DNA from: Acidimicrobiaceae bacterium
Lineage (GTDB): Bacteria; Actinomycetota; Acidimicrobiia; Acidimicrobiales; RAAP-2
DNA: 59,854 nt
NCBI GenBank assembly: GCA_003161575.1
Contig: PMOE01000053.1
Span: 48,459-108,312 of the forward strand
Direction: 5' to 3'
Below, piece by piece: positions 26,010 to 34,181 of the stretch (within the stretch, counting starts at the first letter, position 1; every line of letters starts with the position of its first letter). Below the pieces are notes generated by a model. It did no database searches, had not been told where the DNA came from, and was given only the letters and a program-made list of their open reading frames with translations. Made by a program: the position numbers and the translations under genes.

Positions 26010-29000
26010 ATGGACGCCCGTGCACCGGCGGTGGTGGCCGTGCTGGTCACCCGGGACCCTGGCCCGTGGTTCGAGGTGGCGCTGGCGGCCCTGGCCGCCC
26101 AGGACTACGAGGAGATGGTGGTCCTCGTCCTCGTCTCGGGCGGGTCGACGGATCCGACGGCCCAGCTGGCCGCCGTCCTCCCCGACGCCTTCGTCCGCCG
26201 CTTGGAAGAGGACCGGGGGTTCGGTTCGGCGGCCAACGAGGCGCTCGGGATGGTCGAAGGCGCCGCCTTCTACCTCTTGTGTCACGACGATTGTGCCCCG
26301 GACCCGGGCGCCCTGCACCTGTTGGTCGAGGAGTCTTACCGGTCCAACGCGGGCATCGTGACCCCCAAGATGGTCCGCTGGGACGATCCGTCGCTCCTCT
26401 TGCATGTGGGCATGAGCGCCGACAAGACCGGGGCGGTGGTCGAACGGGTCCAGTCGGGCGAAGTGGATCACGGGCAGCACGATGCCGTTCGCGACGTGTT
26501 CGTCGCCCCGGGCGGCTTCACCCTCATCCGCGCCGACCTTTTCGAAGAGCTCGGCGGCTTCGACACCACGATGGTGGCCATGGGCGAGGACCTCGACCTC
26601 TCCTGGCGGGCCCAGGTTGCCGGAGCCCGGGTGGTGGTGGCGCCCGATGCCCGGGTGCGGCACCGTGAGGCGGTGGCCGGCGAGCTGCGGCCGGTGGCCG
26701 ATGGGCCCGACGGGGCGCCCGCGCCAAGCCTCCAGGTGCTCGAGCGCCGCCACGAGCTGCGGGCCGTCCTCAAGTGCTACAGCGTGTTCCATCTGGTCCG
26801 GGTGTTGCCCCAGGCGGCGGTGCTGGCGCTCGCCGAAATCATCGCCGGCCTCGCCGCTCGGGACCGACAGCGGGCCCGGGCGGTGATCGGGGCCTGGGGC
26901 TGGAACTTCGCCAGGCTGGGCGACCTGCGGCGCTTGCGACGGGTGGTCAAGGCCCACCGGACCGTCCCCGACGGTGAGGTCCGCCGGCTCCAGATCAACG
27001 GCAGCGCTCGGCTCTCGACCTACCTGTCGCGCCTGGCCCATCAGGGCTTCGACGTGGCGCACGGCCGCACGCCGTCTACCGTCGAGAGCGCCGCCGGCGA
27101 CGAGCTCGAGGGGACCTTCGGGCCGGTGCTGACCGGCAGCGTGGGCCTGGCCTTCTCCGAAGACGCGGACTTCGACGAACTCGACGACCTGGGCCATCGG
27201 TCGGGGCGGGACCGCTTCGGGCGCCGGCGACGGCGTCCGGCTCTGTCCTCGGGCCGTTCCCGTCTGATCGCGTGGGCGCTGGTGGCGCTCGTGCTGATCG
27301 TCGGTAGCCGCGACCTCTTCGCCCGCGGCCTGCCCTTGGTCGGCCAGTTCCTGCCTCTGCCGAATTGGTCGGCCACCTGGTCCCACCTCGTCTCTGGGTG
27401 GCAGAGCCCCGGGGTGGGCACGACGGCACCGGCTTCGCCGGCGTTCGGGGTGTTGGGGGTGCTCGGCACCGTGTTGTTCGGCGGGATGGGGCTCGTGCAA
27501 AAGGTCCTGGTTCTCGGGTGCATACCCCTCGGCGCGTGGGGGGTGTCCCGTTTCTTGGCCCCGCTGTGTTCGCCGCGGGCCCGTCTGGTCGGTGCGGTGT
27601 GTTACCTGGGTCTGCCCCTTTCCTATAACGCGCTGGCCGAGGGCCGCTGGGACGGGTTGGTCGCCTACGCCGCGGTGCCGTGGATCCTGATTCGGCTGGC
27701 CCGGGCCAGCGGTCTTGCTCCCTTTGTCGCGGTCCCCCCACCGAGCAGCGGTGTCCGGTGGACCCAGACGATCCCCGGCCAGATGCTCACCCTCGGGGTG
27801 ATCGAGGCCGTGGCAATCTCCTTCGCCCCGGCCGTCGCCCCGGTGATCATCTTGTGCGCGCTCGGCATCGTGGTCGGCTCGGTGCTCGTCGGCGAATCGG
27901 GCGGGTCGTGGCGCGCCGTCGGGGTCGCAGCCGGCGCGACCGTTGTGGCCGCCGTGTTGTGCGGGCCGTGGGTCATGGGCACGGTGCTGGCCGGGCACAG
28001 TGCACTCGGCGTGTTCGGGCTCGCCGGCTCAACACAAGGTGCACCGAGCTGGAGCGAGCTGTTGCGTTTTGCGGTCGGGCCGGCCGGGAGCTCGCCCCTC
28101 AGTTGGCTGTTGCTCGTCGCCGCACTCCTCCCGCTGCTGATCGGGCGCCAGGCCCGGCTGGCCTGGGCCGGGCGTCTCTGGACGGTGGCGGTGCTGTCGT
28201 GGGTGCTGGCCCTGGCCGTCGCTCGGGGCTGGACCGGATCGTTCGCCCCCTCCGTCGACGTGCTGCTCGTGCCGGCGGCGGCCGCCGTGGCCTGCGGGGT
28301 CGGGCTCGGGGTGTCGGCATTCGAGACCGACCTGTCGGGTTACCGCTTCGGGTGGCGCCAGCTGGTGACGGTGGGTGCGGTCACCGCCGCACTCTTGGGC
28401 ATGCTCCCGGTGGTGGCCGAGGCGGGGGACGGCCGCTGGGGACTGCCGGCAACGGGCTACGGCGAACCGCTGTCGTTCATGGCGCCGACCGTCGCGCACG
28501 GATCGTTCCGGGTGCTGTGGCTCGGGGACCCACCCACCCTGCCGATCGGGGGGTGGTCCATCGCCCCGGGCCTCGCCTACGCCACCTCCGAGGACGGCAC
28601 GCCGGACGCGGTCAACTTGTGGTCGCCGGCCGGCCCGGGACCGGCGTCGACCCTCGGCCGGGCCGTCGAGCTCGCCCGGTCGGGTTCGACCAGCCACCTG
28701 GGTCGCCTGCTGGCGCCGGCCGGCGTGCGCTACATCGCCGTCATTTCGAACCTGGCCCCGGTGGTCCCGGGCGTCCAGCAACCGGCGGCCTTTCCGCCAC
28801 CGGCCGACCTGCTCCCGGCCCTGCTGGCCCAAGACGACCTGCAACAGGTTCCCGGCGGCGGCCAGGGCTTCACCCTCTTCGAGAACACCGAGTACGTCCC
28901 CATCCGAGCCGAGCGGGCGACGGGCCCGATCCCACCGAGCGGGTCCGCCGCCCCTTGGCCGACCCCGGCCGACGTGACCGGTTGGGGGCCCGTCCTGCCC

Positions 29001-29420
29001 GGGCCCCGCGGGGCCCGTTCGTATTCGGGCCCGGCCACCGCGGGCACCGTCCTCGCGTCCGACGCCCCCGCCGGTCGCTGGCACCTGAGCGTGGGCCGGC
29101 AACCCACGCCTTCCCGCCCAGCGTTCGGCTGGGCGATCCAGTACAACCCGGTGCCGGCCGGGAGCGCCGAGCTGGCCTTTGCCGGGGACCCACTCGTGCC
29201 CCTCTCGGTGCTGGTCATGCTGGCTCTGTGGCTTGTGGTGGCGGCCGCCCTGTTGGGCCGCCGCCGCTCGCTCGACTGGTGGTTTCAGCCGATGCGTCAC
29301 CGGCGGCGGCCCCCCCGCCACGCCGCGTCGGGCGCCCTCGACGAGGGGTCGCCGGCCGAGGGACTCGGTGGACCCGCTGCGCTTCATGAGCATTCCCCCG
29401 CCGAGAGATCCGCACCGTGA
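26010..29420 (+). CDS. Giant GT2 glycosyltransferase fused to polytopic membrane domain
   Basis: A 1136-residue protein with a GT-A glycosyltransferase domain at residues about 8-260 (AVLVTRDPGPWFEVAL; acidic CHDDCAPDPG from residue 91; APGGFTLIRADLFEELGGFD; MGEDLDLSWRAQVAG). A basic linker and a large membrane region from about 415 with many helices follow, and a final helix lies near 1070. The layout matches large actinobacterial GT2/membrane fusions thought to act in envelope polysaccharide synthesis. It overlaps the DUF5719-like gene by 4 bp (GTGA), a pairing I recall from other actinobacteria. The sugar and acceptor are unknown; the membrane half may handle a lipid-linked substrate. Confidence 0.82.
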   Translation: MDARAPAVVAVLVTRDPGPWFEVALAALAAQDYEEMVVLVLVSGGSTDPTAQLAAVLPDAFVRRLEEDRGFGSAANEALGMVEGAAFYLLCHDDCAPDPGALHLLVEESYRSNAGIVTPKMVRWDDPSLLLHVGMSADKTGAVVERVQSGEVDHGQHDAVRDVFVAPGGFTLIRADLFEELGGFDTTMVAMGEDLDLSWRAQVAGARVVVAPDARVRHREAVAGELRPVADGPDGAPAPSLQVLERRHELRAVLKCYSVFHLVRVLPQAAVLALAEIIAGLAARDRQRARAVIGAWGWNFARLGDLRRLRRVVKAHRTVPDGEVRRLQINGSARLSTYLSRLAHQGFDVAHGRTPSTVESAAGDELEGTFGPVLTGSVGLAFSEDADFDELDDLGHRSGRDRFGRRRRRPALSSGRSRLIAWALVALVLIVGSRDLFARGLPLVGQFLPLPNWSATWSHLVSGWQSPGVGTTAPASPAFGVLGVLGTVLFGGMGLVQKVLVLGCIPLGAWGVSRFLAPLCSPRARLVGAVCYLGLPLSYNALAEGRWDGLVAYAAVPWILIRLARASGLAPFVAVPPPSSGVRWTQTIPGQMLTLGVIEAVAISFAPAVAPVIILCALGIVVGSVLVGESGGSWRAVGVAAGATVVAAVLCGPWVMGTVLAGHSALGVFGLAGSTQGAPSWSELLRFAVGPAGSSPLSWLLLVAALLPLLIGRQARLAWAGRLWTVAVLSWVLALAVARGWTGSFAPSVDVLLVPAAAAVACGVGLGVSAFETDLSGYRFGWRQLVTVGAVTAALLGMLPVVAEAGDGRWGLPATGYGEPLSFMAPTVAHGSFRVLWLGDPPTLPIGGWSIAPGLAYATSEDGTPDAVNLWSPAGPGPASTLGRAVELARSGSTSHLGRLLAPAGVRYIAVISNLAPVVPGVQQPAAFPPPADLLPALLAQDDLQQVPGGGQGFTLFENTEYVPIRAERATGPIPPSGSAAPWPTPADVTGWGPVLPGPRGARSYSGPATAGTVLASDAPAGRWHLSVGRQPTPSRPAFGWAIQYNPVPAGSAELAFAGDPLVPLSVLVMLALWLVVAAALLGRRRSLDWWFQPMRHRRRPPRHAASGALDEGSPAEGLGGPAALHEHSPAERSAP

Positions 29421-30904
29421 CGGCGGGCCACCGGGGACGCGGGGCGCACGGGACGTCGATCCGTCGGCTCCCGGTCATTGTCGTGGTGGTCCTCGCCCTG
29501 GCCCTGGCCGGGTACGCCGACCACGCGGTGCACACCGCGGTGCCCGCCCCGCCCTCCGCCACCCTCGCAGCGTCGACGCCTCCGATCGGCGCCGAGTCGA
29601 CGAGCTGGTATTGCACCGGCGCGTCAGGATCGGCGAACGGGATCGCCAGTGCGACCCTGTACCTCGTGAACACCCGGGCAGCGGCCGCCCAGGCGACGAT
29701 GACGGTGGTCAACGACACCGGATCCACGGCCAGCGTGCCCGTCGCCGTGCCCGCCGGGGCCGAGGTGACCGCAGTGCCCGGTCTGGTCGAACAGGGGACG
29801 TGGCTCGCGGCCCGGGTCGACCTCGAAGGCGGCGGGGTCACCGTCAGCGAGCTGGTCGACGGCTCGGCGGGCTGGGCCGTGAGCCCCTGTGCCACCACGA
29901 CGTCGACCCAGTGGTACTTCGCGTCGGGATCCACGGCCAACGGCAGCGGTTTGTACGTGTCGCTGTATAACCCCGCGGCCACCGCGGCGGTGGTGGACCT
30001 CGCCTTTTCGACCCCGGCCGGCGTCGTAGAACCCCAAGCCTTCGAGGGCCTCGTGGTCCAGCCGGGCCAGCTGGTGGTGGCCGGCGTGGCGTCCTACGTC
30101 CAGAACCAGGCATCGGTCTCGACCACCGTCGAGGCGCGCTCGGGTCGGGTGGTGGCGGCCGAGCTCCAGGAGTACACCGCCAACAACCTCTCGGGGCTCT
30201 CGTTGCGCCTCGGCTCGCCGTCGCCCGAGTCGCGTTGGGCCTTCCCCCGCACCGTCGATGTGACCGGGGGACAGACCGATTTTTCGGTATTCAACCCCGC
30301 CGCGGTGCCCCGGCGGGTGACCATCTCGGTTCGGATCCCCACCGGTCCGGTGGCGCCGTTCACCGAGACCGTCCCGGCGGAGTCGACGTGGATCCTCCAG
30401 GCGAGCGACTCGACCCGGATCCCGGCGAACTCGGACTACGCCACGACGGTCAGCGTCGGTGGGGGCGACGGCGTCGTGGTCGACCGCACCGTGAACTCGG
30501 GCACTGCGGGAACGCCGCCCCAGTGGGGTGCGGTTCCCGGGGTGGCCGGCTCGTCGATCGCCGCCGTCTCCCGCCGGTGGATCGTGCCCACCCCACAGCT
30601 CCCGGCAACACCGCCGGTCTCGGGGGCCACCCCGTTCGCCCTGGGCGTCTCGAACCCCGGGGACGTCTCGGTCGAAGTGACGATCTCTTCGATCACCCCG
30701 GCGGGCCTGCGGCGCCTTCCTTCGATGCCGACCCTGACGCTCGCGCCCGGACAGTTCGCCGTCGTCGAACAACCGGCCTTCGCCCACGCGGGGATCAGCG
30801 CACTGCTGCTCGAGGCGACTGGGGGGATCGCCACCATGGAGGACGCGGTGCCCGCGGGGATGCCGGGGGTGGTGGCCATGCCCGGGGTACCCGAAGACGG
30901 CTGA
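29417..30904 (+). CDS. DUF5719-like secreted protein
   Basis: Exported protein of unknown function. The 495-residue product begins with GTG inside the stop of the giant glycosyltransferase. It has an N-terminal hydrophobic anchor or signal (about 17-35, LPVIVVVVLALALAGYA). The rest is beta-rich with three repeating segments that include SSWYCTG or TQWYFASG-type starts and LYLVNTR or VSLYNPA-type strands, as in DUF5719 proteins. Coupling to a GT2 membrane protein suggests that it works outside the membrane in the same envelope step. It ends at a bidirectional hairpin facing ftsH. Confidence 0.75.
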   Translation: MTAGHRGRGAHGTSIRRLPVIVVVVLALALAGYADHAVHTAVPAPPSATLAASTPPIGAESTSWYCTGASGSANGIASATLYLVNTRAAAAQATMTVVNDTGSTASVPVAVPAGAEVTAVPGLVEQGTWLAARVDLEGGGVTVSELVDGSAGWAVSPCATTTSTQWYFASGSTANGSGLYVSLYNPAATAAVVDLAFSTPAGVVEPQAFEGLVVQPGQLVVAGVASYVQNQASVSTTVEARSGRVVAAELQEYTANNLSGLSLRLGSPSPESRWAFPRTVDVTGGQTDFSVFNPAAVPRRVTISVRIPTGPVAPFTETVPAESTWILQASDSTRIPANSDYATTVSVGGGDGVVVDRTVNSGTAGTPPQWGAVPGVAGSSIAAVSRRWIVPTPQLPATPPVSGATPFALGVSNPGDVSVEVTISSITPAGLRRLPSMPTLTLAPGQFAVVEQPAFAHAGISALLLEATGGIATMEDAVPAGMPGVVAMPGVPEDG

Positions 30905-30905
30905 G

Positions 30906-30932
30906 CTGAGCCGAGCTGGCCTGCTCGGTCAG
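30906..30932. terminator. Hairpin between convergent DUF5719-like gene and ftsH
   Basis: CTGAGCCGAGC (30906-30916) pairs with GCTCGGTCAG (30923-30932) with one bulged G and a six-base loop. It fills the whole 28-bp gap between two converging stop codons. Confidence 0.55.
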
Positions 30933-33104
30933 TTACGCGTCGTCGTCGCTGCCGGCGGGTGGGGCCGGGGTGGCGGGTCCCGGCGCCGGCCACTGCGGCG
31001 GCGGCCAGTTGTTCGGCTCGGCCGGCGGGGCCCAGTTCCCTGAGTGCGGGGCGGCCCAACCCGGTGCGCCGGTGGCCGCGGCGGAATCCTCGGTGGCGGG
31101 CTCGCCGACGCCGGCCGCGACGGGCTCGGGGGTCTCGGTCTTCGCCGCCGTCCCGTTGGTGCCGTTGGCGGCGTGCTGCCCGTTGCCGTTGAAGTGGGGG
31201 ACCGCTTTGGCCCCGTGCTCGTGCACGGGTCGCCCGAAGGCCTCGTCGACGAGCCGGCCGACCTCGAGGCCGTCGATGCTCTCGGAGGCGAGGAGGGCCT
31301 TGGCCACGGCATCGAGGCCGCCGCGGTGGCGCCCCAACACCTCAGTCGCCCGTTCTTCTTGGGCTCGGAGGATCCGCTCGACCTCGTCGTCGATGACCCG
31401 GCTGGTGTCTTCTGAATAGTCGCGGGTGTGCATGAGGTCCTCGCCGAGGAACACCTGGCCCTGGGAGCCCCAGGCCATCGGCCCGATCTCCTCGCTCATG
31501 CCCCACTCGCGCACCATCTTGCGGGCGAGCTCGGTGTTGCCGACCAGATCGTTCGCCGCCCCGGTGGAGAGGTCGCCGTAGACGAGCAGCTCGGCCACCC
31601 GACCGCCCATTCGCACGCACAGCGAGTCCTCGATGTGGCTGCGCGGGTGGATATGGCGCTCTTCCATCGGCAGCTGCATGGTCACGCCGAGGGCCATCCC
31701 GGTCGGCAGGATCGTCACCTTGTGGACCGGATCGGCGTCCTCAAGCACGTAGGCGAGGACGGCGTGGCCGCCCTCGTGGAAGGCGACGCGCTCTTTCTCT
31801 TCGTCGGACAACACGAGGCTGTCGCGCCGCTGGCCCATGAGCACGCGGTCCCGGGAGGACTCGAAGTCCTCGGCCTCGATGGTCGTCGAACCCCGGCGCA
31901 CCGCGTGCAGTGCGGCCTCGTTCACCAGGTTGGCCAGGTCGGCCCCACTCATACCCGGAGTTCCCCGGGCGACCAGCTGCAGGTCGACATTGGGCCCGAT
32001 CCGCTTGCCCTTGCAGTGCACCTGGAGGATGGGCAACCGCTCGTCGAGGTCAGGGAGGGGGACGACGATCTGTCGGTCGAAGCGCCCGGGCCGCAGCAGC
32101 GCGGGGTCGAGGATGTCGGGTCGGTTGGTGGCCGCTATGACGACGACCCCCTCGGCGGGGTCGAAGCCGTCCATCTCGTTGAGCATCTGGTTCAGCGTCT
32201 GCTCGCGCTCGTCGTGGCCACCGCCGAGGCCCGCACCCCGCTTGCGACCGATGGAGTCGATCTCGTCGACGAACACGATGGCCGGCGCCTGCTTGCGAGC
32301 CGTCTGGAACAGGTCGCGCACCCGGCTCGCACCGACACCGACGAACATCTCCATGAAGTCCGAGCCGCTGACCGACAAGAATGGCACCCCGGCTTCCCCG
32401 GCGACGGCCCGGGCCAAGAGCGTCTTGCCCGTTCCGGGGGGTCCGACCAAGAGCACGCCCTTGGGGATCTTGGCGCCGATCTCTTTGAACCGGCCAGGCG
32501 TCTTCAAGAAGTCGACGACCTCGCTGATCTCCTGTTTGACCCCCGTGTAGCCGGCCACGTCTTCAAAGGTGGTCGACGGGCGGTCCGCGCTGAACAGGCG
32601 GGCCTTGGAGCGCCCGATCGACATGATCCCTGACATCTGGCCCCGGGCCTGGCGGCTGATGAACACCATCAGGGCGATGCCGACGCCCAGGAACAAGATG
32701 TAGGGGAGCAGTGCCCCGAGTACGTTGCTCGGGGGATTGGCGAAGTTCACCTGGACGCCGTCGTGGCGCATCTCGGTCACATCGGCGGGGAGCACCGGGT
32801 TGGGCCCGGTCGTCGTGTACTGGGTCCCGTCGCTCAGTTTGCCGGTGATGGTGCCCGAGGAGTTGTCGATGCTTGCCGTCGACACGTGCTTGGCCTTCAC
32901 GTCGCTCAGGTACTGCGAGTAGGTCAGGGACTTGGCCTTGTGGCTCGGGAGCAGTGAGGGCACCACGAAGACCGCCAGGACCGCCACGATGAGGACGATC
33001 GTGATCCAGCGCCAGCTCTGGTCGCGCCCTTCGGGGGCGCCCGGGGCGTTCCCACCCTGACCCGACGGGCGCGAGGGGTTGTTATCGGAGCGTTGCGGAC
33101 TCAC
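30933..33104 (-). CDS. ftsH: ATP-dependent zinc metalloprotease FtsH
   Basis: Membrane-bound AAA+ protease for membrane-protein quality control. The 723-residue protein has two transmembrane helices (about 32-53 and 131-150) flanking an outside domain. It has Walker A GPPGTGKT (221-228), Walker [10 protein letters not shown] (276-284), the second region of homology ([19 protein letters not shown]) and the zinc-binding HEGGH (443-447). The last 100 residues are a Pro/Ala/Gly-rich tail unrelated to the core, common in actinobacterial FtsH. The gene is divergent from the CPBP protease gene at 33195. Confidence 0.97.
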   Translation of the reverse strand: MSPQRSDNNPSRPSGQGGNAPGAPEGRDQSWRWITIVLIVAVLAVFVVPSLLPSHKAKSLTYSQYLSDVKAKHVSTASIDNSSGTITGKLSDGTQYTTTGPNPVLPADVTEMRHDGVQVNFANPPSNVLGALLPYILFLGVGIALMVFISRQARGQMSGIMSIGRSKARLFSADRPSTTFEDVAGYTGVKQEISEVVDFLKTPGRFKEIGAKIPKGVLLVGPPGTGKTLLARAVAGEAGVPFLSVSGSDFMEMFVGVGASRVRDLFQTARKQAPAIVFVDEIDSIGRKRGAGLGGGHDEREQTLNQMLNEMDGFDPAEGVVVIAATNRPDILDPALLRPGRFDRQIVVPLPDLDERLPILQVHCKGKRIGPNVDLQLVARGTPGMSGADLANLVNEAALHAVRRGSTTIEAEDFESSRDRVLMGQRRDSLVLSDEEKERVAFHEGGHAVLAYVLEDADPVHKVTILPTGMALGVTMQLPMEERHIHPRSHIEDSLCVRMGGRVAELLVYGDLSTGAANDLVGNTELARKMVREWGMSEEIGPMAWGSQGQVFLGEDLMHTRDYSEDTSRVIDDEVERILRAQEERATEVLGRHRGGLDAVAKALLASESIDGLEVGRLVDEAFGRPVHEHGAKAVPHFNGNGQHAANGTNGTAAKTETPEPVAAGVGEPATEDSAAATGAPGWAAPHSGNWAPPAEPNNWPPPQWPAPGPATPAPPAGSDDDA

Positions 33105-33194
33105 CGACCCATGCTATGCGCCACCCCCGGGCCGTGGTTACCGGCCGCCCAGGCGCCGTTTTGCCACGAGACGGTGGCAGTAGCCTGTGCGCCG

Positions 33195-34178
33195 ATGTCC
33201 CAGCCCGGCGAGCACGAGCCGTCCGAGCCCGTGCCGCCCGGCTCCGGTACCGGGGGTAGGCCCCCCGGATCCCCGCCCGATCCGTCCTGGCCCGATCCGT
33301 CCTGGCCCGCCCCCTCTTGGCCGGGGCCGTCCGGCCCGGCCGCTCAGCAACGGTGGGCCGGGGCGGGCTTCGAAATCACCGATAATGTGGCTTTCCTCGA
33401 TGTCCCGGGGGCGCCGCCGGTCACCAAAGGTGACGCGGGCATGTGGCTGCTGTTGGCCGCGGTCGGGTTCCTCGCCGGCCAGGTCGTGGGCTTGGTGGCG
33501 GTCTACGTGGTGGCCCTCGGTCTCGGAATGGCCGGGCAGATCCAGCAGCTCGGCCTGCGCGCCGTCCCGCCCGAGTGGTACGTCGTCTCGAGCCTGGTCG
33601 GGCTCTGGACCGGCTTCTTCGGGGCACCGTGGCTGGCCAGCAGGGTGCGCGGGACCAAGCGCTTCGTGGCCGACCTCGGGCTCCGGTTCAAATGGATCGA
33701 TCTTCTCGGGATCCTCATCGGTGTCGCCGGCCAGTACCTCGTCGCCCTGTTGTATCTGCCCTTTCAAAAGCACCTCCACAACTTCAACGGGCCGACGAAC
33801 AAGCTGACCGGTGGTTCTCACGGGCTCGGCTTCGCCGTCATTGCCGTCCTCACCATCGTCGGCGCGCCATTCTTCGAAGAGCTCTTCTTCCGTGGCCTGC
33901 TCTTGAAGGGCCTGGCCCGCCTCCTCACCCCGCGCGTCCCGGGGCGCTCGCTGCTGCGCGGCGCGGGCGTGGTGGGAGCGGTGGTCGTCGACGGACTCCT
34001 CTTCGGCCTGGCCCACGGCGAGCTCGAGCAGTTGGCCGGCCTGGCCCTGTTCGGAGTGATCCTGGCCGTTGTGTCGTATCGGACCAACCGGCTCGGTATG
34101 AACATGGTGTCGCACGCGAGCTTCAACGCGATCGCCGTCTACGCGGTCTTCAGCGCCCGCGGCGGCGTGATCCACTGA
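33195..34178 (+). CDS. CPBP-family intramembrane glutamic protease
   Basis: Polytopic membrane protein of the CPBP (ABI/CAAX-like) family. From the ATG at 33195 the 327-residue product has a Pro/Ser-rich cytosolic start (repeated DPSWP) and about eight membrane helices. The catalytic motifs are EELFFRGLLLKGL, FGLAHGELEQ and HASFNAI. A frame start at 33093 would overlap ftsH and is not supported. The target is unknown; the family includes prenyl-protein proteases and membrane peptidases. It is followed after 3 bp by a large membrane protein gene. Confidence 0.87.
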   Translation: MSQPGEHEPSEPVPPGSGTGGRPPGSPPDPSWPDPSWPAPSWPGPSGPAAQQRWAGAGFEITDNVAFLDVPGAPPVTKGDAGMWLLLAAVGFLAGQVVGLVAVYVVALGLGMAGQIQQLGLRAVPPEWYVVSSLVGLWTGFFGAPWLASRVRGTKRFVADLGLRFKWIDLLGILIGVAGQYLVALLYLPFQKHLHNFNGPTNKLTGGSHGLGFAVIAVLTIVGAPFFEELFFRGLLLKGLARLLTPRVPGRSLLRGAGVVGAVVVDGLLFGLAHGELEQLAGLALFGVILAVVSYRTNRLGMNMVSHASFNAIAVYAVFSARGGVIH

Positions 34179-34181
34179 GCC

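Noticed and set aside
25950-27998. Long minus-strand frame opposite the giant glycosyltransferase
   Set aside because: Low-complexity His/Arg/Gly/Pro composition caused by high GC; the plus-strand product has clear GT2 motifs.
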